A DNA stretch of 64,000 bases, from contig JAJEKV010000033.1 of NCBI GenBank assembly GCA_021234155.1, forward strand, positions 2,955,454 through 3,019,453, given 5' to 3'. The position numbers and the translations under genes were made by a program. The notes under the pieces were generated by a model that saw nothing but the letters and a program-made list of their open reading frames with translations, did no database searches and was not told the origin of the DNA. This DNA comes from Isoetes taiwanensis (lineage: Eukaryota; Streptophyta; Lycopodiopsida; Isoetales; Isoetaceae). This document shows, one piece after another, positions 12,453-24,385 of this stretch (its first letter is position 1; each line of letters starts with the position of its first letter).

Positions 12453-12890
12453 AGTAGAATGTGTTACCATCCCGCTTGAGTTATTAGCCCATGGCATCGT
12501 CAATGCATCAAGTATATGAAAACCAATGCATCAAGTATATGAAAAATGCAGGAAGCTTAGCAGATTTAGGTCCACTTTCAAATGGAGTAGCAGGAAGGTG
12601 TCACGTTTTCGCCTACGCATGCACATATGAAGAAGGGTTAAAGCAATGGAGTCCTGAAGGTACTATTCTGAAAGAAGAGGCGGCATAGATGTAATCTTGT
12701 GGCAGGGCTTTGCATAAATATTGCATGTTCTAAATCAGTTTTGTACTCTGTTTGCTGCTTCTTAGTATCAAAGCCACATTCTTTTGGTTTGCTTGCCACC
12801 TACATAGTCTCAAGCTTCAAGTGAAGGTATGGTTCAATCCTTTAGTGTTCTCTTTAAGTGGTTTTGTAGATTTGGAATTGTTTCTTAACA
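12453..12890. other. Non-coding, no gene recognised
   Basis: A 65-codon frame (12491-12688) begins with a duplicated CATCAAGTATATGAAAA element. It has no recognised domain. Confidence 0.4.
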
Positions 12891-13475
12891 TATTACTTTA
12901 TGATTCATATAGTACATCTGCAAAGAGAGGCGTTAGGATTATGCACTTGTAGCAATGGCATTTGACTGTCACTTATCAATATGCAATGAGAGAGCTATAA
13001 TGGTTTGGGCCATGGTAAGTTTTGTCCCATTCTTATTCTTTATGGCATATACTTAACTAACTCATAATATTTGCTTCATTATAATTTGACAAATACATCT
13101 CTGGATCTGAAAGAAGATGGAAGCTTATTCTTCATTAGGAACATTTTGAATCAGCATTTGGGCTCAAAGATGGATTGGCTTATTACTTTATGATTCATAT
13201 AGTATGTCTGCAAAGATAGCGTTAGAATTATGTACTTGCAGCATAATGACATTTGTTGTCACTTATCAAGTTGCACTGCGAGAGCTACTATGGTATGGAC
13301 CATGGTACTAGGCTGCTTTGTACCATTCTTATGCTTTATGACCTATACTTGCCTAACTAAATAGTAGTATTTGCTTTGGTATAATCTGATAAATACATCT
13401 CTAGATCTGAAAGAAGATGGAAGCTTATTGCTCATTAGGAACACTTTGATTCAGCATTTGAGCTCAAAAAATAGA
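12891..13475 (+). repeat. 290-bp direct tandem duplication
   Basis: Unit 1 (12891-13180) and unit 2 (13181 to about 13475) both start TATTACTTTATGATTCATAT and share AAATACATCTCT and GAAAGAAGATGGAAGCTTATT. Substitutions and small indels throughout suggest an old duplication. No coding function is apparent. Confidence 0.88.
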
Positions 13476-15480
13476 TGGATATTGTGGATTAATTGTGAGC
13501 CGGCAATAATGCCTGCCATCTGCATGTGGCCAAAGCCACTGCATTTGACCAATTTCTTCACGCTATGATTTAAAAGGGGACTGTAATTTATGCTGCCCTC
13601 AACGCAACGACGATTCGCTATGTGACATATTCGCTGTCACAAAAACTAACATGCTGTGCTAGTACATTTCCATATTATGAACAATCCAGCCATTGTTTAA
13701 AAGATCATTCTTAATTAGAGTGGCTTTATCAAATGCAAGATAATGCTAAAAAATGTTGGTCTTCTCTGCAGAGATAAGGAGTATAACATTATTCACATTT
13801 TGAAGCTTCAAGCATCACCAAAGCACTTTCTATTACGACTGATTTTGTGCATCATTGGTTCTTTGCAACACCCATGACACTGCAGAAAGGGCATATAGCC
13901 AAAGTTATGAAAATACCATTCTGGATTAGTGATGGTTCGAAAGGCAATAGTCTACAACATAAAATTTCCAAGTTAAAGGTTTGCAACAAGCCAGGGGAGA
14001 ATTATATTTATGTTGGCATAATCCCTAAAGGTTCATAGTTCCATCTGAACTACATCTCATAAGGAGCATTGCAGCACAAGGTCTAGCTTGCGAGCCCACC
14101 CTCTCGCAAAAGTATTATCTCCCTATGATATTATTAAAAAGACACCCCATCACAGGCAGTCAATTAAACATGCAAAACATTGACGACAAATAATCTTCTA
14201 GCCTATCTACTATAGTTTACGGTCAAACTTTAGAACTTTAGACAATGACACTAGTAGAAAGCATTACCACTGTCATGATCGAGTTACCTAAGAATCTTAC
14301 CTGCCATGTGTGCTAACCTACATAAGAATCTTGTTGTCATTCATTATTGATGTTCAGATTGACTACAGATTTAATTCTTTTTGCATGCGAACCATCCTAC
14401 AAAGACATGGATCTATAATAAAAAGTATAATAGTATAGATAAGCAAGTCGCAAAGCAGTGTGGGATGGTTTCTAACTACACTATAGATTGGTGATTAAGT
14501 AAAATAAACTTGAACCTAGGAGCTTGTGTCAATATTTGTTGATTTGGCTAAGATACAGCCTTGAGACGACATGCATGTAAAGGCTATTGCATCATGTGAA
14601 TTTTAGTGTAGTTGTGGTCGTGTCCAAAATATTATGGTGCTAAATTGTATATAATATTACAATGCAATGTTCCTTATGACCCATGGACACCTAATGTTTT
14701 ATGTTCTAAATAAGACCAAGCAGAAAAGAGTATAACGTTGACTATGGAGATCCTATAAATTTGTTACAAAATTTAAACCAAGGTATTCATTATTCAAATA
14801 TAACAAGTCTTAGTAAGATAATATTGATGACAATGCTTGATAGCCGTGTGACAGTTTTCAACTCCACCTTATTTGCTTATCATCATGGCTTATGCTTTTT
14901 CATTCCAATCCCTTAAGAACTTAGCATTCAAGATCAATACAAGCTAATATGAACATTAGCAAAAATCACAGAAAAAAAAAACTATTCTATTCTATTCTAT
15001 TCTATTCTATTCTCAATAATTATGAGATTCAAAATGGTGAGATAAAATCCATACAATAAATATGCCTAAATTTGAAAAATTAAGATACTGGCAACATTGT
15101 AAATGCCTTTTTTTAACTTAAGATAATACCAAAAAATTTTGCCCTTTACATTTCTCAACTTATAAACCATCTTTATAATTTTTAAACCTATGCCCGATGA
15201 AAAGCCCAACAACGCTGAGCACTTTTTCTAGTATTCTAAAATAAAATAATATTGTGGAAGCCTTATTTTCAAAAATCAAAACTGCTTATTTTCCATAGGA
15301 ACCCTTCCTATTTTCCGTGGAAGAAGGTTTCCGTGGAAAAAAGAAAGTTTTTAAAAGGGTTTTGTGGGAGGCAACTCAATAAACCATCGGAATTGATAGT
15401 TTTCTGTTGAAAATTAGGGGAGGTTTCCATTGGAGAATGCATCGACTATAGTGATACAGGAGCCATGCCCATGCATCCCT
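13476..15480. other. Intergenic, with (CTATT)n at 14982-15013
   Basis: AT-rich non-coding DNA upstream of the PPR gene. The only clear structure is a pentanucleotide tract of about six CTATT units after a poly-A run. It resembles the tail of SINE-like copy 2, but the upstream core is not recognisable here. Confidence 0.5.
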
Positions 15481-15545
15481 CGAAATTGCAGAGAATGCTT
15501 CTTTGAGCAGGATGGAAATTGAGAATTTTAGCGCCTCTCTAACCT

Positions 15546-17452
15546 GTGAAATCATGTATGTGGCAATGGCTCATAATGACCCAATTGAATATGCATCACT
15601 TAGTAAACTCGACTGCTTTCTTGCGGCTGTGCATGAAAAAGAGAACCCTGATTAAAGGAAAGCAAGCTCATGCCAGCCTTCTCCATAGCACGATGGAGAA
15701 CAACTTGACTGTGTGGAGTACACTCTTTAATATGTATATTGAATGTGGAAGTGCTGCAGAAGCCCAACAAGTTTTTGACTTGGCCATCACGAAATCCTTC
15801 AATATGGGGTATGATGATTGCAACATATGTTCAGAATGGAAATGCAGTGGAGGCCCTCTTATTTTTTAAGCATATGCAAGAGGAAGGAATTCAGCCAAAT
15901 GGCATTGTCTTGTTGAATGTTCTCAAGATATGTGCTGTTATGTCGGTTCCGGTTTGGGGAAAACTAATCCACGCATATATCATTAAGGTTGGTTATCGCT
16001 TGAAGCTGCTTTTTGGCAATACAATTATTGATATGTATGCCAAATGTGACAGCATTTTAGAGGCATGTATCCTTAATCTTACCAGATGTTGTGTCTTTTA
16101 ACGTGATGATTGCAACATATGCCAGACACCAGCTTTTTAGGAATGCTCTTCAATGTTTTTATCTGATGCAAGAGGATGGCTTAACTCCAGACAAGGTCAC
16201 TTTCATCAACATTGCTAGTGCCTGTACTGTAGCATCAATGCTTGAACATGGCAAACTGGTACATGCGAACCTCTTGAAACCAGGATGCCAATTAGATGTT
16301 ATGTTATTTAATGCACTTGTTGACATGTATGCAAAATGTGAGAGTATGGAAGATGCCTGTCATTTATTTGAACAAACAATTTCACCAGATATTATTACTT
16401 GGACTGCAATTATCACGGGTTATTCCCAGCAGAGAGATGCTAGAACAGCTTTGAAGTTATTTGAGCAAATGCAACGTGAAGGTTTGAGACCAAACATGAT
16501 TACCTTCACCGGTGTGTGCTTTGCCCTGTCTTCGGAACGTTAGCTTTAAATAAGGGCAAGTTAGTTCATGCCCAAATCATGAAAGCTATCCCCACAATGA
16601 ACGTGTTTGCATGTAGTGCACTTATTGACATGTACTCTCAATGTGGAAGCACAAATGCCATCCAACAGATATTTGAAAGGATGCCAACACAGGATATTGT
16701 CTCATTCAATGCCATGATTGCAGGATATGCTCACTATTCTGATGGTAAGAATGCCGCTTGTATCTTTGAACACATGCAGATGGAAGGATTGAAGGCGCAT
16801 AAGATTACCTTTTTAAACCTTATAAGTGCATGTAATGTGGTACAGGGAAGAGGAAAATGGATTTATCTTCGTTGTTTTAGAGAGTACCATTGTTCTAGAC
16901 AAAAGTGTAGGCGTTCGATTATTGACATGTATGCGGGTTGCACATATTTAGGGGAAGCTGCAGATAGTGTTCGATAGGGCTGGTCACAAGGAATGTAGTA
17001 TCCTCGACCGCTATAATTTCGTGCTATGTTCGGAATGGCCATGGAAGTGGGGCAATAACACTATTTCTTCAGATGAAAGGCGGAGGAGTGGAACCAAACA
17101 AGATCACTCTTGGTTGTGTAATCGAATGCATGTCTTCGTTATGTCAAGATTGGAGCAAGGAAGGCAATTGCATATTGACTTTAAAGCAAAATGTGAAGTT
17201 GATGTGGTCTTAGGTAGCTCTATCGTTGAGATGTATGTGCAGAGTGGAAGCGTGGAGGATGCTCGTGAAGTGTTTGATACATTGGGTTCGCGAGATATAA
17301 TGGCATGGAGCATAATGATTTCTGGATATGGTCAATATGGTAATGGGAAAGAGGCGCTGAACCTTTTCATGCAAATGCAAGTGCTTGATGGTTTGGCACC
17401 TAATGAAGTTACTTTTACCTGTATACTGAATGCATGCAGCCAGGGAATCTAA
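15546..17452 (+). pseudogene. PPR (pentatricopeptide repeat) gene, PLS type, frame-broken
   Basis: PPR proteins are RNA-binding organelle factors; PLS types usually act in RNA editing or processing in chloroplasts or mitochondria. The N-terminal GKQAHA and repeated signatures (NTIIDMYAKC, NALVDMYAKC, SALIDMYSQC, SIVEMYVQSG, and MIxGYxxxG with MQxxGLxPN) show at least ten tandem repeats. Coding similarity passes through four frame changes, near 15810, 16075, 16530 and 16970, each with local stops. The segment ends at NACSQGI with no E/DYW editing domain. No intron could restore the frame because the shifts fall inside repeats. It is either a pseudogene or indel-damaged sequence. C-to-U editing cannot repair frameshifts. 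Confidence 0.9.
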
Positions 17453-17784
17453 GAAAATTTAGGAAAATATTCATGTGTGGGTAAAAGCACGCTGTGGTGT
17501 TCCGATTCGGCTGTCCCCCCGTCCCCCCAAAATGTGGCGTTGTATCCGCCACTTTTGTGGTATGAAAGTATAATTATGGCACCGCCAACTGCCGTTATTT
17601 GAGAATGGAGTCCCAATTTGTGGGGGAAATTCTAATTTCAAAAACTAAAATTCAAATTCCTATTCTTTGGCCCCTTCCTGTTCTTTGCCTACGTCCTGTT
17701 CTTTGGCTCCCTCCCTGCTGCAAGCTCCAATCCATTGTGGATATGGATGTCAATGAGGTAATCTGTCCATAAACGGCATTTTTC
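17453..17784. other. Spacer, no gene seen
   Basis: Contains C-rich runs and two copies of a CCTGTTCTTTG motif. No coding frame. Confidence 0.5.
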
Positions 17785-20700
17785 ATGAGGAGAAAACGAA
17801 GAAGAACCAAGGAAGAAGAAATGTTGAAGAAAAGACGCCAGAGGAAAAGAAGAAGAGAAGAAAAATTGAAGCTTGCAGAATTGGCAGAAGGATCCAGTTC
17901 ATCAAGAAGTGTAAGCAGTAAACGCCGTATTGTCCTTAATTTACTAACGTCTTTCCATAAACAAAAGAAATTTTACTTGAGTTTTTGAGGGATAAAACAT
18001 TGGAAAAATTCATAGGTGAAGAATTAAAAGATTTGGAAGCCAAGAGCATCGTTATAAGGAGCCTCTAGGACTCCATGCAGCATGGGAAACTCTACCAAAG
18101 AATAACAAAAGAAATTTTACTTGAGTTTTTGAGGGATAAAACATTGGAAAAATTCATAGGTGAAGAATTAAAAGATTTGGAAGCCAAGAGCATCGTTATA
18201 AGGAGCCTCTAGGACTCCATGCAGACTGTGAAACTCTCTACCAGCAATAACTGCCTAGCAGCCAAGAATAGCTGCCTTGCAATGTTCAGACACGCCAGTA
18301 AGTGCAGATTCTGAAACAAGTGACAAAATCAGCCAGCGAGATCTTGGAAAGGTATTAGGTGTTCACCCAAGAAACCTGCAAAAGGCAAAGAAAAAGAGGG
18401 AAGAGATCGATTACAATGGTGGGAAATGGGTCTCTTATAAGAGGGCTAAAAGATTCGATGCAATTTCAGATGAACAGATAGAAAAGATTCAAAATTTTTG
18501 GATTGAGAACACCAGAGTGTCTCCTAACACAAAGGATGTTAGAACTAGAAGATTGGAGAGAAATGTAAGAGAAGAACATGCTGCCCACTATCTGGAGGAA
18601 TCACAGGTTAGTTTATTTCTGTTATTCATGTTTTCTTAGTTATGGTGCTTAGTGTGGTGGTGCATGTGGTGGTTATTGTGTTGTAAAGTGATTGTGGTGT
18701 ACTGTATGCAGCATTTGAATTGTGTGTAGTTGACTCTGAAATGCAGCTAAATAATATTTAATTTTGGAATATTAGAACATGACAGAATCGAGTATTCCTT
18801 TACTGGGTCTGTGTGTACAGTCTAAAAATATTTGAGAATGACAGATAACTAACTGATCTTAAGAAAAACAAATTTTTGTTAAATAAAGACAAATTTTTGT
18901 CAGATTCAAGTACAGCTCTGTTGGAAAGTATAATATATTAAAAAAAGGAGCATATCTTACAAAATTTGGCTTTCCATTGAAAGCTCTGTACCCGAGAACT
19001 AAATTTACATAAGCAGCAGGAAATGCTGGTATGACTGGCTCAACTTCTGGTGCATCCAAAATTACTGTTTTCTGCACTAAAGCATCTAAGCTTTCTGCAG
19101 TCATCCCAGAATTTAACAGGATCAGGTTTGCCAGTGCTTCCTGCATCCCTGGTGGTAAGAACGCAACCATGCCAGTAATTCTCGCTGTTGCTGACTCAAA
19201 GCGACCAAGTGACTAATAACAAATATACTGGCTGTCTTTGCAGCAGCATGTAACATAAGGTCATGGACCTTGTCTAAGAGCTCACTTACTGTCAATCCGA
19301 CCCCAAAAATAGCCATTGAAAGCCCAGCATCCAGTCTGCTGTAGGGTTTAGCTAGGGTGGCTTCGAATTCAGCAAAGAAGGTGGATTTAGGCATATCCAC
19401 CTTCAGAGATTGGTCACGAGCCCTAGTTAACATACGCCGAAGGGCCTCCTCGCTCACCCGGGGTAGGCCGTACCCGTATTGAGCTCTGAACATCCCTACC
19501 ATTGCCGGAATGAACTTGTTCGCTTGAGAATGGAACGCCAAAAATCAGACGCAGGAACAAGATTTAGGACCCAGATCCTTTTCTAATGATTAGGAGAGGA
19601 ATGTAATTATTATCAGGGTGTACGAATTTCAGAAATGTTATGAGAGCAGGCTAGGCAGATTTTGTATGTCAGACGAAATAGGATAAAAGTGATGTGATGT
19701 GTGGTTTGGTGTCATGATGGTGTGGTGTGGTGTGGTGTGGTGTGGCGTGCATTATGTCTATGGTGTCATGTGGGTGTGTGCATGTTAAATGTATGATATG
19801 TGTGGATTCAGTTTTATTTATTCTCCCCCCTCACCCCACCACACCCCATCATCTATCCCACCACCATAGACTACCACCACATCTTTGTGACCACCACATT
19901 TATCACCACATTTCAAACACACCATCTCCCACCACCACATGCACCGCATTGTCCATTACCACCACACTCCACCACACTCCACCATATCCCACACCACACC
20001 CCTCCACCACACTCCACCACCACCACACTCAACCATGTCCCACACCACACCCCTCCACCACACCACCACCACCACCACCGCAGACTCCACCACGCCACCA
20101 CCACCACACCCCACCACCACCACACTCCACCACCACCACACTCCTCCAGCACCACCACCACTCCACCACCACCACTCAATTGTATGCTTTCAATTGAGTC
20201 TTTCCAACATCAATTAAATATGTCCTTGCAACATTAGAACAAGTTATCATCATTGCTAATAGCATTTGGTTTTAGGTCAAACACACCACCACCACCACGA
20301 CACTCCACCACCCTGCACAATGTCCTACAACTCCTTGCTACCACCACACATTTGGTGTATGGTGTGTGGTGAATGGTGTGGTGTGTTGGGGTATGGTGTG
20401 TGGTGGGGTGTGGTGTGGTGTGGTGTGTGGTAACGTACACAGCACTAAGGTGCTCGTTCTGGTGAATATGATGTGTGGGGCATGGTGTCGTGTATGGTTT
20501 AGTGTGGTATACACATCCTAACAGTTTAGTGTTCATTTAATGCAGATGTTATTGTCAAGAGGTTCAAGGACCAACATCCAGAAATTAAGATTCGTCTTCG
20601 AGCTTTTGAGAAGCTAAAACCCTGGTTTGTTGTGAAATTGAAGGACTTCAATAGTTGCTGTTGCATTCAGCATGTGAGGATGCAAATGCTAGTGGATGGA

Positions 20701-20958
20701 CTCAATGGGATGAGAACCAAATATCCGAAGAATTGCACTTGCACCTGCGATGTTTGTAGATCACATGAACTTGGTCAATGCAGGGCACACCAGCATAAAA
20801 TTGCAAGTACAGGAAGCCTATGGAGATCTATATTGTGTCCAAAGAGTGAATTAGATGAGTTTCACAAGAAGGCGTGCATCCTTGGAGATTATGAGCTGTG
20901 TGAAATCAAGAAGTTTCAGACCTGTCCATGGAAGAAAGTGGCAGTAACAGGAAAGTGA
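17785..20958 (+). CDS. Unrecognised split gene, possibly transposase-related
   Basis: Three coding-like blocks share a strand. (1) 17785-17910: an Arg/Lys-rich start (MRRKRRRTKEEEMLKKRRQR), then a donor GTAAGC. (2) 18277-18606: DLGKVLGVHPRNLQKAKKKR looks helix-turn-helix-like, followed by KRFDAISDEQIEKIQNFW and ending HYLEESQ before GTTAG. (3) about 20560-20958: HPEIKIRLRAFEKLKPWFV, then a Cys/His-rich cluster (CCCIQHV...CTCTCDVC...CRAHQH...CILGDYELC) and a stop. The exact acceptor is uncertain: AG at 20545 gives the wrong phase and AG at 20559 the right one. A basic HTH part followed by a Cys/His cluster resembles proteins of eukaryotic mobile elements, but the family is not firmly recognised. 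A duplicated 144-bp block lies between blocks 1 and 2. Confidence 0.45.
17961..18248 (+). repeat. 144-bp tandem duplication of an exon-like block
   Basis: Two nearly identical units, 17961-18104 and 18105-18248. They differ only near the end (CATGGG versus ACTGTG), so the duplication is recent. Each unit can be read as EILLEFLRDKTLEKFIGEEL followed by KDLEAKSIVIRSL and a stop codon. This looks like a coding exon of the surrounding gene duplicated in place. Confidence 0.92.
18859..19541 (-). pseudogene. Unknown antisense gene-like segment in an intron
   Basis: On the minus strand, 19541-19210 encodes an unbroken stretch (MAFHSQANKFIPAMVGMFRA...LSMAIFGVGLTVSELLDKV...SIFVISHL). After one frame change near 19195-19205 it continues as MVAFLPPGMQEALANLILLN...PVIPAFPAAYVNLVLGYRAF and ends near 18960. 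Balanced composition over about 230 codons suggests a real protein. I do not recognise it. It lies opposite to the enclosing gene, between its second and third blocks, so it is probably an insertion. Confidence 0.4.
19720..20435. repeat. Opposed GGTGT and CCACC low-complexity tracts
   Basis: GGTGT-type repeats at 19720-19745, a long CCACCA/CACCC tract at 19820-20175 and 20285-20315, then a GGTGT/TGGTG tract at 20355-20435. The C-rich and G-rich tracts are complementary, so the intron could fold back on itself. Long frames on both strands here are low-complexity artefacts. Confidence 0.9.
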
Positions 20959-21027
20959 AATGGGAAAAAAAATGATCACATATAGAGTTTTCATACTCAA
21001 CCTGTGAAACACACATCAAGGCAGATT

Positions 21028-21335
21028 AAGCTCTGAAGGTCCATAAAGTTTTTCATGTAAGCCTTTTGAAAAAGCATACACCAGATCCAAATGAAATACT
21101 GGATTCGTTAACACTCATAGAAATGACAGACGAGCAATTGGAAATAGTTCCAGAAGCCCTCCTCGATCGTGCATATAAGCAAATAAGAAGGACTCAAATC
21201 CTACAATATTTGGTTAAGTGAAAGTACTTACCCACCGAAGATGCAACATGAGTCCTCAAGATGGATCTTGATAAGGCTTACCCGGACTTTATGAGGCAGT
21301 GCCAGGGTCGCACCATCCATGACGCCATCAACTCT
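21028..21335 (+). mobile_element. Chromovirus (Ty3/gypsy) pol 3'-end remnant
   Basis: The frame reads LKVHKVFHVSLLKKHTPDP, then EALLDRAYKQIRRTQILQYL, then MDLDKAYPDFMRQCQGRTI. This matches the end of integrase and the chromodomain of the element at 48202-48600 on the minus strand. Two stops (21219-21221 and 21249-21251) sit where that copy has Trp. Both are TGG to TGA changes, as expected from cytosine deamination on the other strand. Confidence 0.85.
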
Positions 21336-21741
21336 AACTCTTACAGTAAGCAGTTGAGTGCTAGGTCCGGCGAAGGTCATGCAGGGGGTTGGGGCTAGAT
21401 GCATCCTAGGAAAGGAATAGGCAGGCTGATTAAGCTCCTGGGCATAACAAAGATCATTATTAAAATTAACTACAAGAATCGAGGATGGTATATATCATAA
21501 AATAGATTCTTTACTTAATATTTGTGGGATTAGAACACACACACACATCTATGCCGTATAAATATATCCATTGTCCATTGTGTTCATCAGTAATTCTACT
21601 TCATCTAAACATGCAAGGTGATCTGAATAGCTAGGGTGGACGGCATGACATTTTACATCATATGTTGTATAATACATTGGGTGGAATGTGGGGAAATACA
21701 ATGTGCAATATTCAAATAGGACGGTAACATAATAACCATGA

Positions 21742-22046
21742 CTAGTAAACGTGTGCCCGGCGTTGCCGGGCATAAGTAAAAGTGTGTGTTTTTATAGTCT
21801 TTCTAAATATACCTGATCCTATGGAGTTGTATCATTTTTAATTCTTCCATGAAGATGCCATAGCAATTTTGGCCTTAAACTTTATTTAGCCTCCTTCTGA
21901 TCCATGTGGTTCTAACAAATTACATTATTTTGTTTAGTACTTATCGCGCTTTTGTAAAAGTTTCACATATCTAAAAAACTTCGTAGACTGAGTCCGAATA
22001 GAAGTCATACGCAATTAAGGCGATGCTGTAGAGACGTGTCTCTAGA
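21742..22046 (-). mobile_element. Helitron-like 3' terminus, possible short element
   Basis: Read on the minus strand, a stem-loop GCCCGGC-AAC-GCCGGGC (21755-21771) is followed after 9 nt by CTAG (21742-21745) and then T. This is the Helitron 3' signature: hairpin, CTRR, insertion between A and T. The other end is less sure: minus-strand A|TC at 22047/22046 beside the palindrome TAGAGACGTGTCTCTA is a candidate. If right, this is a non-autonomous element of about 305 bp. Confidence 0.5.
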
Positions 22047-23815
22047 TGGGTTTTGGTATATTCTTATACTCTAGAAGACGGACAATTTGATAGTTGAATA
22101 TGTGATGCATTGATTAAATGCAAAGATCATACAAATCATTAATTTGATATAATTGGTAGTAAGATATCCGATTGTATAGGTTGAAGCATGAGTCTACTCT
22201 TGATAAAACATTGAATGTCATAAGACCTATGCTCGACAACGCAAGGCAAACATCCCTAGCAAATGGGTGCCCGACAATGCTATGTGTCCATATGAACTTT
22301 CAATGCATGCTCCTTACATGTTATTGGTGCATAAGGATTGTGTTGAAAGCTATGCAAGTAGAAACCAAGGATGGAGCGTGCATGCTTAATGAGTGTGTTC
22401 ATAATTGTTGGCATTTTGCATAAATTTCCAACAATATTAGCCATACTGCAGAATTGCAAATGATGTCGTAAATTGATGGTGGGTTGCCTTGCGCTCAAAT
22501 TAATGTTTCATTTTTCAAGCAAACATCCTCTACACACGAATTAGGATCCTAAACAATTCATAATCTTTTGTTCTTTCATACAATTGTGGCTATCTCTAGG
22601 TTGGAGCTAACTTGAAAGAGTTCTATTTTCTTATGGCATGTGGCCAATTATAGATACACATATTCATTGCTATAAACTGTGGTATGCACTTCAATAACTT
22701 ACATTTTTTTCCTCTTATGGTTGCACCTGTTAATCTGCAAGAAAAGAACCTTGCATGCTTTATTGGCTTATGGTATCTTCTGTGCTGAAACTTACATCTT
22801 ATCTACAAATGAGATATCTGTACTATTTTGGATGTTGTAGCTTTGTTAAACGGGAAATGATCATGTAAATCAAATGTGATCTAATGTTCTATTGAGTCCA
22901 TATTGCACAATAGATTGGCGTTTAAATCTAAACCCATCACCATAAACTAAAGATATGTCCATTGCTATTTGATGTAGGAAAAACTCTTGAAATTTATTAT
23001 TCTTAATTTCTACAAAGCTTGACTTTCCACTGGAACTGTTACAAATTACCTGCATGTCATGAATCAACATATCACTGAATCCCTTTTCTAACGAAATGAA
23101 TAATTAACAATCAGACTATACATAACATTTTTTCATGAACAATTTTATAAGATTAGATTGCTTGAAAATCTATGGTGCCATTGAAAATGTAGCCAGCCAT
23201 GCATTAGCTCATGAGGAAGGATCAATCCAGTTAAGCCTGCATATAGATTTAACTTTTCTCAAATAACTTTGTATATGCATTTATTCGAGACATAATCAGA
23301 CAACTATTTCCTCCAAATTCTCTAGCTGTTCTTCTGAATATGGTTGACCAGCCGGATGGGCAAGGTAAAATATCATGTCTATCAGGAATGCCAGGGGAAA
23401 AATATTGCTTCCACAGTATTTTTCAGGATATGCGAGCTAAAATCCATCTTGCCACACCTTTGATAAAGCCGGTTGCATTAGCTATCCATGGATTCAACTT
23501 AAACTCTCAATTTAAAAGCAAAACGATGACTACTGTTTGCAGCCTGATATGATACTTCAGGTTGTGTCCCTTTACTACAGCACGTACCAGCTCATGTTAC
23601 CTCCTTATGTTTAAATGCAATAGTCAAATTACGTCCCCAGCCTGCAAATCCAGAAATTCACGCAGGCATAACAACTACGAAAATACTCTACATTGTGCCT
23701 TCGAATGTGGTTGCCTACATGTCAGCTATCTCATAGTTTTTCTTAGACAAAATCTTACACATAGCAAAAATCTAGAGAGGACGGAGAGACCCTGCACATC
23801 TGTTTAGAAAAAAAT
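22047..23815. other. Gene-poor AT-rich region
   Basis: Open frames of 66-83 codons (for example 22172-22423 and 23562-23807) have no recognised motif or splice context. Nothing was called. Confidence 0.5.
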
Positions 23816-23819
23816 GTCG

Positions 23820-24385
23820 GATTGTGAAGCATGGTTGTATGGCAACGTTAAATATTCTGCTGGATTGTGAAGAATGTTCGTACGGTAATGAAAAAAATTT
23901 CCAACAGATTGTGAAGCATGATTGTATCAGATTCATATTGTTGTTGCTGAAGAAGTCTGGAAGAAATAGAGTTATTGTTCTTGAAGAAACAGTCAGCAAT
24001 AGAGGTGCCAGTTCTTCTGTTGTTTGTGGAAGAAGGGGCCATCAACACGCACAGAAAAGAACAGCAGAAAGAGGAGAAAAAATTTCTGGGCAAAATGGAC
24101 CATTCCGACCCCAACCATTCTAAAAAACCATTCTAAGTAAAAACCATTCTAGCATTCATCGATTTACCTTTCACGCCTCAAATCTTGGCTTCAACCTCTG
24201 CACGTCGAAATTTCTGCTCCAGCGCAAGCTCCAAGCTTTCTAATGATTTACCAAAAATCGAAACTGCATACATGGTTTTGTAAGTTCAAGGAAAATGATC
24301 CCAGAAAGAATGAAAAGATTGTAACATGAGCTTCTTTTACTTCACGACTCCTTCGCTTCACAATCTGTTGGAAATTTTTTTCATT
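23820..24385. repeat. Perfect 30-bp inverted repeat and 44-bp tandem units
   Basis: Arms at 23887-23916 and 24356-24385 are exact reverse complements, containing TTTCCAACAGATTGTGAAG, 440 bp apart. The left arm overlaps three imperfect tandem copies (about 44 bp) of GATTGTGAAGCATGGTTGTA at 23820-23930. No target-site duplication flanks the arms. Confidence 0.85.

Noticed and set aside
19727-20237. Several frames of 88-156 codons, His/Thr/Pro- or Gly/Val/Trp-rich
   Set aside because: Produced by the CCACC/GGTGT low-complexity tracts on both strands.
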